A DNA stretch of 64,000 nt. Source: Gerris lacustris (Eukaryota > Arthropoda > Insecta > Hemiptera > Gerridae). This document shows, piece by piece, positions 46,201 through 53,800 of this stretch. The notes below the pieces were generated by a model that was not told where the DNA came from, did no database searches, and saw nothing but the letters and a program-made list of their open reading frames with translations. Position numbers and translations under genes: made by a program. Location: assembly GCA_951217055.1 (NCBI GenBank), contig OX578281.1:29002101-29066100 (forward strand). Reading direction: 5' to 3'. How positions within the stretch are numbered: position 1 is the stretch's first letter; each line of letters begins with the position of its first letter.

Positions 46201-46849
46201 ATGAAACTTTTTTTGTTAACTTATCACATTTTTAATAATACATGCCATTTTAGCCTCATCCAAGCTAAGTTAATTACAGTAATCCAAATTATATAACTAA
46301 AACTTGCCTAAAACCTATTACATGAAAAGAGTTTTTTCTTCATTTAGTGATTTGTTTAATGTGTCCAGGAGATAGTGAGCAAAAAAAAGTGTCTGACTAT
46401 CATCAAGCTAGAATTTTGTGTATAAGTAAATCTTTTGGTTCCTTTTAAGAATATGTGTTGGTTACGGGTCTTATCATGGAAATAGGCATTTGAAAAAAAA
46501 AAAAAAAAAACACCATTTGATGGTAGTTTGTCACTTAATAGGTGACCTCTTTAATTTGGAGTAATATTTGAATAACTAATCTAGTAAGTGACAAACTACC
46601 ATCAATTTTTTTCTACTAGCACTTTTTTTGATAATGATTGATTTTTAGTTGCATTTTTTTATTTGTTTTATTATACTGTTAAAGGATGTAGTTGGAGTGA
46701 ACGTGTACGGGATGTCATACATACAAAGAGCCCTTGAGGAGAGAGAAGGAATCAGACTTTTCTTTGATGCCTCTGTTAAAAGCAAAGAAAAACAGAAAAG
46801 AAAGAGGAGAAAAGAAAAAGCCAATCAGGCTGTTATTTTATCTCTATAA
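31087..46849 (+). CDS. WDR3: WDR3 (Utp12/Dip2), U3 snoRNP / UTP-B subunit, 14 coding exons
   Basis: Coding exons: 31087-31257, 32675-32887, 34300-34497, 35769-35900, 36391-36593, 37247-37370, 38284-38483, 39586-39781, 40320-40535, 41148-41417, 42425-42640, 43247-43401, 45014-45236, 46685-46849. All join in frame to 893 codons plus TAA (the human protein is slightly over 940). The product is the Utp12 homologue: a nucleolar scaffold of the UTP-B complex that binds pre-rRNA with U3 snoRNP during early cleavage of the 18S precursor. Seen: about 12-13 WD40 blades (for example [44 protein letters not shown]) in exons 1-11, the Utp12 C-terminal domain in exons 12-14, and a basic nuclear/nucleolar tail ([14 protein letters not shown]). 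The ATG sits 30 bases into the visible leader with no competing in-frame upstream start that I noticed. A putative polyadenylation signal is AATAAA at 47770, but closer variants are possible. Confidence 0.97.
31876..32206. repeat. Foldback element, family D, in WDR3 intron 1
   Basis: Arms match from outside inwards: GGGGCATAGCTTG with GTTAAAAAATG versus AACAATATGGGGACAAGC; TTCATGATCCTGAGTACAA versus TTGTACTCGGGATAATGAAA; GTCACTTGATAG versus CTATCAAGTGAT at the centre. A core relative is at 46518-46604, preceded there by a matching AGGAGATAGTG...CAAGCTAGAAT segment (31775-31830 versus 46365-46420). Confidence 0.7.
32430..32560 (+). repeat. Family B half-copy
   Basis: CATCACGATCCACCACACCC followed by CTGAAGATGCTTCCATTAGT: one arm of the family B foldback, in WDR3 intron 1, with a degraded end (GGAAGGGAAGTG). 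Confidence 0.65.
32675..32887 (+). CDS. WDR3: WDR3 coding exon 2
   Basis: Residues 58-128. Contains [20 protein letters not shown] and [10 protein letters not shown] (blade 2), then [20 protein letters not shown] (start of blade 3). Acceptor TTTTTAG, donor AAG|GTTAGT. Confidence 0.95.
34150..34182. repeat. Perfect 14-bp hairpin
   Basis: TATTCTATGGTCAT, a 5-base loop GCGTT, then ATGACCATAGAATA, in WDR3 intron 2. Confidence 0.85.
34300..34497 (+). CDS. WDR3: WDR3 coding exon 3
   Basis: Residues 129-194. DTEIVTWDM closes blade 3; [13 protein letters not shown] and [13 protein letters not shown] form blade 4; HTIAAYVTE starts blade 5. Acceptor TTTTTCAG, donor GAG|GTAATC. Confidence 0.96.
34575..34715 (+). 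repeat. SINE family 2 copy
   Basis: A tRNA-like head (GCGAAGCCAAGAGGTTAGTG) leads to a B-box-like GATTCGAACTCC, then CATACTGATGATCACATCAA and GTAGATGAGTAAATTGATGG. Best preserved plus-strand copy, in WDR3 intron 3. Confidence 0.7.
35769..35900 (+). CDS. WDR3: WDR3 coding exon 4
   Basis: Residues 195-238. [20 protein letters not shown] followed by ELRVWAM completes blade 5. Acceptor TTGTCTAG, donor TTG|GTATTA, phase 0 at both ends. Confidence 0.95.
36391..36593 (+). CDS. WDR3: WDR3 coding exon 5
   Basis: Residues 239-305 and two bases of 306. [20 protein letters not shown] and [16 protein letters not shown] (blade 6), then the basic linker [15 protein letters not shown] typical of WDR3. The true donor is AA|GTTAGT; reading through it adds only five false residues before a stop. 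Confidence 0.94.
37090..37145 (+). repeat. Isolated copy of the family A core
   Basis: GCTGAATATGACCTTGTATA then GGATCAAAACGTCTCTCAAT resembles the core of the 22906-23882 element with changes, in WDR3 intron 6. Confidence 0.55.
37247..37370 (+). CDS. WDR3: WDR3 coding exon 6
   Basis: Residues 306-347. Contains [18 protein letters not shown], the start of the blade after the linker. Acceptor TTATATAG, donor AGG|GTGAGT (near-consensus). Confidence 0.94.
38284..38483 (+). CDS. WDR3: WDR3 coding exon 7
   Basis: Residues 348-413 and two bases of 414. [17 protein letters not shown], then [20 protein letters not shown] and TTQIKMWN: end of propeller 1 and start of propeller 2. Acceptor GTGTAG, donor AG|GTATGC. 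Confidence 0.95.
39586..39781 (+). CDS. WDR3: WDR3 coding exon 8
   Basis: Residues 414-479. Contains [20 protein letters not shown] and [20 protein letters not shown], a WDR3 hallmark (FVPGDR--V-GTK-G-L), then [15 protein letters not shown]. The first 40 bases precede the first in-frame ATG. Acceptor CTTTTAG, donor AAG|GTACCT. Confidence 0.96.
39875..39965. repeat. Short imperfect repeat array
   Basis: AAAGCCT-ACTTAAAAGGCTT-type units with partial inverted symmetry, about three in a row, in WDR3 intron 8. Confidence 0.5.
40320..40535 (+). CDS. WDR3: WDR3 coding exon 9
   Basis: Residues 480-551. [20 protein letters not shown], then [20 protein letters not shown] and [15 protein letters not shown], two blades of propeller 2. 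Acceptor ATTTTTAG, donor AAG|GTAATA. Confidence 0.96.
40684..40902. repeat. Foldback with perfect 72-bp arms and tRNA T-arm sequence
   Basis: Arms 40747-40818 and 40831-40902 are identical in reverse complement over 72 bases, with a 12-base loop. The right arm begins GTGGTTCAAATCCCGGCACA, which reads as a tRNA T-arm/B box. The extra 5' part (40684-40746) matches the 17192-17425 repeat. It lies in WDR3 intron 9. Confidence 0.9.
41148..41417 (+). CDS. WDR3: WDR3 coding exon 10
   Basis: Residues 552-641, the most conserved exon. [40 protein letters not shown] and [20 protein letters not shown] followed by DGKIKQWD. The [13 protein letters not shown] block is characteristic of Utp12/WDR3. Acceptor GTTGTAG, donor GAC|GTAAGT. 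Confidence 0.98.
42425..42640 (+). CDS. WDR3: WDR3 coding exon 11
   Basis: Residues 642-713. [20 protein letters not shown] and [16 protein letters not shown] make the last WD repeat, followed by a charged linker ([11 protein letters not shown]). Acceptor AATAG, donor GGG|GTAAGC. Confidence 0.95.
42690..42835. repeat. Degenerate relative of the 2518-3129 MITE
   Basis: AAAGCTGGGCTCATAGCACA resembles the MITE end GGTGGGTTCACAGCTAGC, and TCAGGTTATATACAAAGCCG resembles its internal TCAGGTTATAAACAAAGCCA. In WDR3 intron 11; no matching second end found. Confidence 0.45.
43247..43401 (+). CDS. WDR3: WDR3 coding exon 12 (Utp12 domain)
   Basis: Residues 714-764 and two bases of 765, a helical start of the Utp12 domain ([17 protein letters not shown], then [20 protein letters not shown]). 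Contains no long open frame of its own with a start codon. Acceptor TTTGCAG, donor GG|GTAAGA. Confidence 0.93.
43735..44350 (+). pseudogene. LINE fossil: RNase H and C-terminal region (Jockey/I-type)
   Basis: Frames on the plus strand give [15 protein letters not shown] (RNase H 'TDS-S---A'), [18 protein letters not shown] (the 'GI-GNE-AD' RNase H block, preceded by a remnant of W-PSH) and [17 protein letters not shown] (the post-RNase H region). Frameshifts and stops separate them. It is inserted in WDR3 intron 12 in the sense orientation. Confidence 0.75.
44697..44875 (+). repeat. Two partial SINE family 2 copies
   Basis: GGTGAGACTTGTTTCACACT and, 100 bases on, CACCTGTTTCACACTGGTGA, each followed by the -ATCACATT--GTAGAT- body. 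In WDR3 intron 12. Confidence 0.6.
45014..45236 (+). CDS. WDR3: WDR3 coding exon 13 (Utp12 domain)
   Basis: Residues 765-839. [20 protein letters not shown] and [19 protein letters not shown] correspond to the Utp12-domain helices (LEE-LLVLPFSYV in relatives). Acceptor TTTTCAG, donor AGG|GTACTT. The intron before it carries a LINE fossil. Confidence 0.95.
45335..45480 (-). pseudogene. Fragment of the 655-1535 mariner-like transposase
   Basis: Closely matches 1073-1220 (for example AAGTCTGGGCAATTCTC and GGGGCACCATCTTGCATAA), covering the QDGA block on the minus strand. No inverted repeats remain. In WDR3 intron 13. Confidence 0.75.
45518..46199. mobile_element. Nonautonomous element with 13-bp inverted ends
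   Basis: AGGGTCCATAGGC (45518-45530) and GCCTATGGACCCT (46187-46199) are perfect inverted repeats 682 bp apart. The right subterminal part has CCGGACGGAAGGACAGACAC. No open frame of note. The G-run at 45861-45869 and A-run at 45720-45739 are inside. In WDR3 intron 13. Confidence 0.65.
46518..46604. repeat. Foldback core, family D
   Basis: TGATGGTAGTTTGTCACTTA and its exact reverse complement 20 bases long enclose a centre with AATAGGTGACCTCTTT, the same core as in 31876-32206 but in the other orientation. Confidence 0.8.
46685..46849 (+). CDS. WDR3: WDR3 final coding exon 14
   Basis: Residues 840-893 and [22 protein letters not shown] matches the family block DVIGFN-AGL-YL-R, followed by [20 protein letters not shown], a lysine/arginine-rich tail. 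The acceptor reads TTAAAG, an unusual purine before AG, but the protein match and phase both fix it here. Confidence 0.93.
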   Translation, partial: DVVGVNVYGMSYIQRALEEREGIRLFFDASVKSKEKQKRKRRKEKANQAVILSL

Positions 46850-48020
46850 ATTAGTCAGTTTTATCTATTTTTCCGTGTAATGTAATCAAATTTAAATTAC
46901 CATTCTATGCAATCAACAATTTTAGTAAATTATGAAATAAGTTAATTATGGAGTAGAATTTCCATAACAGAACTAATTTGAGTGTGTCAGATAACAAGAG
47001 TAAGTTTGGCAATATCCTAGTAGCGACAAGATACTAAAGAATTTGGAAGCATTGAAATTAGGTTTTCACCAATATTTTTTTGGAATTGATTATAATCCTA
47101 AAGGATTTGACTCCAGCTTCTTTCAAATTTTGAATATCTAAAATTCATTTTCATTACCCTCTAAACCTCTAGAATACAAACTTGGTAAATTATTGAACCC
47201 TTTCTTTACCTCACCTTACCTGTTAAAATCCAATTTAAATTTCATAGCTTTCTAATTAACCCATTGATGGAGGTCCAGGAACGTGGTGCTGGTTTGGCAA
47301 TAGTTCAGGTCACACCAATGGGCTCCTAACTATATATATATTTTTTTTTATACCTAGACCCACTGTTCAGATTCTTTCTTACTAGTTAGCTCTGTATGGC
47401 TCTGAGTGTACCTGTATGGTTCTATTTATCCATTCCACTCTCTTCTAGCTTTTTTTGTCATTCAGTTATTTAAAGCTGATTTTTTGTTTTATTTCCCAGC
47501 CCTTGCATAGTGCCAAGCAATTGTTAATTTATCATCAACGTGTTAACTACTGGTAAGAAATATATGTTATTAGTCATTACACAAATATAATGTATAACAT
47601 AAAAATGCATTTTTATTGAAACAGTTTTTGCTCATTATTGTTATTATGAATTGATAAATTTATGTAGATCAATATCTGAGTTTAGTACGGACTCTGACAC
47701 TGGGAACTCTTATAAAATGAATTTTAACAAACTCTGTAAGTTATGTTTAATTATGTACATATAAATGTAAATAAAATTTTGTAAAATTAATTAAAAAGTT
47801 TATTTTAACAAAATCCTCGATAATATATATTTTTTTTTAATAAATAAAAATTGAGGATAGCGAGGGTCAGTAAAGAATAAACAAAATTGTGGTTTTACCG
47901 ACGTTCTTAAAAAAATAAAAGAATGATTGCCTTCTCCATAGTAGCATTTTTTCATAATTAATCCTTAAATTTTGTTTCATTCATAGTTGATTAACTACAT
48001 ATACTGGCCCTGAGATAAGT
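46850..48020. other. WDR3 3' flank
   Basis: Contains the 3' UTR of unknown length; AATAAA at 47770-47775 is a candidate signal. Otherwise nothing recognised. Confidence 0.4.
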
Positions 48021-48024
48021 TTGA

Positions 48025-48245
48025 ATTCTGTCAGCTTGAAAATAAAAAAAAATGGGGAAGTGGAGCCAATAATAGCTCACAATTTTGACGTTTTGGTAGG
48101 TCAGGCCAACAAAGCAAACAAAAATATCATTGATGAAGGGACGTGGCCCTCAGAATAACACCGGAATGGCTCCTCCCCCCCCCCCCCACATAGATTGGCC
48201 AGTGTGAGCTCTCAAAGTTTAAACTCATTTCGACCCCTGTAAGTG
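48025..48245. repeat. Dispersed repeat family C copy
   Basis: GGAGCCAATAATAGCTCACA and GAGCTCTCAAAGTTTAAACT correspond to the 28965-29155 copy. A C-run lies at 48175-48187. Confidence 0.65.
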
Positions 48246-48349
48246 CATTTTTTATTTAACACTCTACCTTATTAGAATTGCTAGAAGTTATAAAAATCTC
48301 TGTTTGTAATTTCTCATATTTTAACAAGAATTTCAGTTAACCTGATGTT

Positions 48350-48575
48350 TAACTGCCCTTGAAGGGCTTGCACCAAAGCCCTTATGATGTAATAGATGAC
48401 ATGGGGTTAGTGTGTCACTTTATCAGCTGTATATACCGTATGATTGGCATTCTTAACTGACTGACGCCAGTTTACTTAAGTAGCTACCCATTTATATTGC
48501 ATTGCTAGGTGAACACGAATCTGTGTGCGAAGTAGAGACCATAGCAATGAGCTACCTAGGTGTCCCAATGTTTTA
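48350..48575. repeat. SINE family 1 relative
   Basis: TGATGTAATAGATGACATGG and the GGTGAACAC / GAGCTACCTAGGTGTCC end parallel the organisation of the 19555-19835 SINE (AATAGATGA; TTGGTGAACACCAAG; AAGCTAGA) but are diverged. Confidence 0.4.
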
Positions 48576-48671
48576 ATTTTAATAAATAATTAGATCTTAA
48601 TTCTGCCCCAGTTTTGAATGGTACCACTAGGTATTTTCTTTATACTTACATCTATCTTTACACATCTATCC

Positions 48672-48979
48672 AGGGCTGGATTTAGGCACAGGCGACATAG
48701 GCGGCCGCCTAGGGGCCACAAGGGGGCCCACACCACAAACGATTTTATTTTTTTAAGACTTTCATTAACTTTGGTAATCTCAGAAAATGGAAGGAAATCC
48801 TACTTATTCATAGAGAACAAGACAAAAACCTTCGTTTTAAATTAAAAATATTCAATCTTAGTCCTGCTAATAAGGAAACATCAGAAAGTTTTGATATAGA
48901 TCATTGATGCTTAAATTGAACATACCAAGTCCTGAAAGTTCTGAGGGGAAGCTGTGGCCTTAATCTTGGAAAGTAGTTT

Positions 48980-49039
<60 letters not shown>

Positions 49040-49510
49040 TCTAGAAAATGATTAGCTTTACCTAAAATTTAATTTCGACTTTATTCAATTTTCACTTAAT
49101 TTTGTCACATAATTAAAGATGATTGTTTCACTACAATCAAAGTCCATAATATAATTTCCTTGATATCTTGGAAGCTTAAAAACATTTCCTTTTTAATTTC
49201 AAGTTTAATGAACGTATTTGTAAATGTTTTGTAAAATGGTGCGTTCATACTCTCTTCACAGGAGCTTCCGGACCATTGGGCATTGACATGTTTAATTACA
49301 AACATCAATGAACATTTATGCCAAATATCCAAACTTTCCGATTTAGTTCCACAATATGCCGAAATCATAGCTTTGTATACTGGACTGTTTTATTCGTCTC
49401 AGGGAACCAGAAGAGAAAAAATATTTGATAAATACATTTTTTTTATAAATAAAATAGAGTCATATTTCTTAAAATTTCCACAAAATAGGGGGCCCCCATT
49501 TTAAGACCCC
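48672..49510. mobile_element. Probable hAT-like element fragment with 51-T run
   Basis: CAGGGCTGGATTTAGGCACA then GGCGACATAGGCGGCCGCCT is typical of the left end of a widespread hAT-type repeat. No clear right end: AGGGGGCCCCCATTTTAAGA at about 49485-49505 may be subterminal. An uninterrupted T-run spans 48982-49032. No intact transposase seen. Confidence 0.45.
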
Positions 49511-50399
49511 TGTGGAATGGAGAGATATTTTTTATGCTGATGATGACATTCATCAATTGTATCTATCCCCTTTACCTAATGTTTTGCTAATCCTAATAAT
49601 AAAAGGATTAAAGTAAAAAAAATAGTATTTATAATTAGTCAGTTTGAAAAGTTAACAACATGAATCATAAAATTTATATTTTAAAAAATCAAACAGAACT
49701 ATCGGCTCCTGTTTATTTCATATATAAAATACATAACATTGTATTATTGAAAAATATTGGCATATAAAATAAATATTCAATTTCCCTTTTGAATTATTAA
49801 AGCCCTTTTCCCCCTGTATTTTGTAATCCCCCCCCCCCCCCCAATTTTTTGAATAGAATGAAAAAACTTAATTTTTTTGAAAATTCTGTGAAGTGTTATA
49901 ATATTATTGTTGTAGATATACACACTTTTTCTCGATAAATGAATTAAAGTTTAAACTTCTCTGGAAACAATTAATAGAGATTTAATGAGAATATTATTTT
50001 GTGAGCTTTTCAGAATTTCCCTTTGTGTCCATTTTATAGAACTGGATTGTTATCAAAGGGATATTATGTTCACCCCCAATTCATATAAATTATTACTCCT
50101 AATGCTTATTTATATTTTACATACAATACAAAAAGCCTGCAGTATGGATCCCTAAACTTTTTTTTTAATTTCGTTAATATAATTAATTTAAAATGACAGG
50201 AGATCTAGTTGAAAATTATACTGAAGAGTCCGTAGGTGTAGGTATTAATTTGGGAAGGAGAGGAGGCTGTTGTGGATTTCATTGAGGCGAAATATTACAT
50301 TGGTGAGATGGCCAACTGTTGAATACCAGCCAATAAGTGACAAACCATTGTTGTTAGGATCTTCGTCCAGGTTATCAAATGAAATAAAGAGATGACTAT
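49511..50399. other. Intergenic DNA before the third gene
   Basis: AT-rich; a C-run at about 49829-49842. A short AATAAGTGACAAACC near 50333 matches the family D core. No gene seen. Confidence 0.45.
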
Positions 50400-50835
50400 A
50401 AGGATTCGGCAGGGGTAACGGAAGTAAAACAACACAAGAAGCAGAATGTTTGATCTCTTGAATGAGAATGTGTTATCGAAGGGGAGAGCCCTTAGCCCGA
50501 TGCGGTAATTTCATTGAAGAATATTTTGAAAGTAGGCCCCGTGACCCCAGGGGCCGCGTCGATTCGACGGCCGGGTGTAGTTGGGAGTTAGTCCGCAGGG
50601 AGGTGGTGGGAGCTGTGACCGGTACGGTGGCGCTCGAGTTTCACGTTCCACTCACCTCCGGCCGGTAATCGGTGCGAACCAGCATGCGCAGTCGCTCGTC
50701 TGCTCAACACCCTGTGATACGTTCGCGAATACCGTGAAGGGATTTTCAGTGTGTGAAAAATTCGGGGTTTCTCCGGAAATCCGATGTGTATTGTGTAAAA
50801 CGGATCAAGGCTAGGGACGGACGAAGGAAAGCGAC
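50400..50835 (+). promoter_or_regulatory. CpG-rich promoter / 5' UTR region of a third gene
   Basis: This stretch is far richer in G, C and CpG than its surroundings (for example GGGGCCGCGTCGATTCGACG near 50550). It runs directly into a start codon with a strong donor after 16 codons. A candidate initiator-like TTTTCAGTGTGTG lies near 50743; I see no TATA box at a proper distance. The exact start of transcription is not determined. Confidence 0.55.
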
Positions 50836-50884
50836 ATGTCCTCCAACAACCAGAAGCCGTCGACCACCGAGCGCTTTATCAAAA
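50836..50884 (+). CDS. First coding exon of an unidentified gene (partial)
   Basis: ATG with a purine at -3 (GCGACATGT) opens MSSNNQKPSTTERFIK, then a split codon A|GTAAGT, a near-perfect donor. The GC-rich leader, Kozak-like context and donor make a real 5' exon likely. I do not recognise the protein. The remaining 13 kb are AT-rich and look like a large first intron, with one weak candidate second exon at 57006. Confidence 0.6.
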
Positions 50885-53800
50885 GTAAGTCTTTTAACCC
50901 ACCCCCCTCGGGGCTTTATATCGTACGTTTTCGAGGATTGATTTTCTGGGTCGCCATTGCCTGCATAGTATATTGATTACTTGTCACGTTTGTCGACCGA
51001 AACCCAAAGCTCCACGGACGAAATCCGACGGTCTGTTAGTCGGTTAATGGTCCGTGCGAAATATTATAAGTGCGGAATTATCCGGCGCCCTCAAAAATAG
51101 CCCCGTATCACATGACGGCAGCCCCTTCTCATTGCCTAACCTGCTTTCCCGATTTCGACCCCCTATCTAATTTTTATTTGTATTTCGCATAATAATATTA
51201 TTTTTCTCCCTACTTTAAACCCTCCAAAATTACTCAAATACAACGTAAATTACGGCAAAGTCCTCCAAGGGGTCGTTACAGCACTTGGCCAGTTTAGATA
51301 ACCGAATCGTCAGACCCTTGAATCGGCCTAATAACTCCTCCTTGCATTATTTTTAAGTATTTTGTTTAGCGACTATTGTGTATTTGTTTATTATTAAGAC
51401 GGTATGTTAAGACACGACCGCTGAATACAGCGGCTGGTGTTTGTTTGGATTGTTGTCGGTGAAGAGGTATCGCCTCGCTATTATCACTCTTTGTTATCAC
51501 TTCGGCCATTTATCAGTTGAACTTTCCACCGTTGTCGTAATATTATTTCTTGTTTTATTATCTTAAAAGTTATTCTCATCGGATTCGTTCTCCGTTTTTA
51601 AAATCGAAAATCGAGTAATATCATTGTTGATTTATTTATATCGATTGAACGGGGGGACCTGAAACTTACATATCTAGCTGTAATATTTATCATCCAAATG
51701 TTCACCTAACAGTTAATATCTTAAGAATCGGTTTTTGCCCGCACAATACTTGAAATTGATAAATACTGTATGAAAACAAGATGAGGAACATGTTAAAATA
51801 TACAAAGATATCTATTTTATTTCGTTTCGTGGATTTAAAATAACTATCCTTATCTCTAACTATCCACAATTTCTCGTTAACTACATTTACTATCACATAG
51901 TGCCCTTTATTTATTTTGTTTTGTAAAGAATATGTTAATATGTTTACTCTTAGATTCAACTTGGCTTAGCCAAAGAGGTCAACTGCCCTCCCCCCCCCCT
52001 CCCTCAACACTTGTTATTGATAATTTTAATTTTAAGAATAAAAATATGTTTTCTTTTAACATTTCTTCACGAATACTTGAACTTAGAGTTACCATATAAT
52101 AAATAACCATATGACTCAAAACTCATAAAATATTATATTATTTATTTCCTATTATGAAGGGGTCTATAAGATGTTTAGCCTAAGTAAGAAATCTACACTT
52201 TATAATTAATTTAAATGCCTCTTATCAATCACTGAGTATTGAATATTAGAATTTATAGTTCAAACGTTTTATTATTATTCTTCTTTTAAAGAATGAACTT
52301 ACTTATAGAGCACAAGCTTAAAGCAATCAATAATTTGTATTTTTGTGTAGTTATATCAGCCTTAATACTTATACTTTTTTTCCGTCTGGTTTACTTACAT
52401 TTTTCTTTATTCAGTGAACTTATTCTGCTCTACTATTTGTTTATTACATGTATTTAGCCAGAGGGCTGTAAATTTATTGTACAACCAAATGAGGTCCAAA
52501 TCAATTTTTTCTTTTAAATGGAAAAAAATACCTTTCAGTTAATAAAATTGCATAATTAGGATGTTAAATGTAAAAAAAACTTGAAAGTTGTTGGGGAAAT
52601 TGTAAAACTCTTCTACTACCTTTGTCATCATCTTCTTTTGAAAACATTGTTGAATCATGTATGTAAGATAAAGATCATTGCATCAAGCCTTGTCCTTCAG
52701 ACATAAATATTAACAAATAAAAGTATTTGCTTAAACATATTGTATGTATCTACAAAATAATGAACTAATTTGGGTAAAACTGGGTAATACGGTGCTTTGA
52801 GGGGAAGAGGTTAGAAAAGTGTGCAGGCCTTACTGGAATGTATTATTTTGACAAAGGGACATCAACTCTCCTATGTACAAATCATGCATATATAATCACT
52901 CAATATATAAATCATACAAATGTACTCTTTGACAAAGGGATATAATCTCTTGCTGCCAAGCAATTCTCGACCGCACAGTGTATCTCAGTTCAACCATAAT
53001 TTGTAATCAATAATTTACCAAAAGAATTTATACAACAAAGCCTAATAGTGACTTATTTCTAAGATATATCTAGCTTAAATAACAGATTTGTGCACTAATA
53101 TCCAATAAAGCATAAAATCATTATAATCAATTTAAAATTAGAGTTATAAAATAAATAAAAACGTTCATAAGAAAGCAATTTAAATTGGTTACTATTCCCA
53201 TCGGAAAAAGGTACAAAATCCTAGAATATTAAAAATATAGGAATTAATATAAAAATATATATATAGGTATATATATTTTTTTTAATTAAACAAAGTAAAG
53301 ATTAAATTATTAAAAAAATATATTTATTAATATCACCGCAAATGACCCAAGTGCAGATAAAATTATTAAAATTCTCAAAACAAATAAGCAATTATTTTCT
53401 TAGTTCTTAATATTGATTAATTTCAATCTGTCAGAAATTGAATGCTGGACATGTAGAATAAAACAACTATTTATTGCAATGGTGCAAATTTAAACAGTGA
53501 TGCTCCAAAGAAATATTAATTTTAATTATTTTAGCTATTAATTGTCCGGAGCTTGGCGTAGTATTGTGTTTTGCTCATTGGCATATCGTTTGATACCTAG
53601 GTTTAATCTAATTTACTCCTTGCTTTTACCTAATATTGGTTTGATCAGGATTTAAAAGAACCAGAAGGGGATCAATTAGTAAACACATTGATTAAAAGTT
53701 AATTAATTGTGATAATTTATTTGCATGGTCTGGCATTTATAGAACAGACTAATCTTATTATGAGATGTCCCTTTGCTGCGTTTCTTTGTGAAGGGACAGT

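Noticed and set aside
49105..49504. Overlapping open frames on both strands near a hAT-like end
   Set aside because: No transposase motif could be recognised in either; may be decayed element DNA but not callable as a gene.
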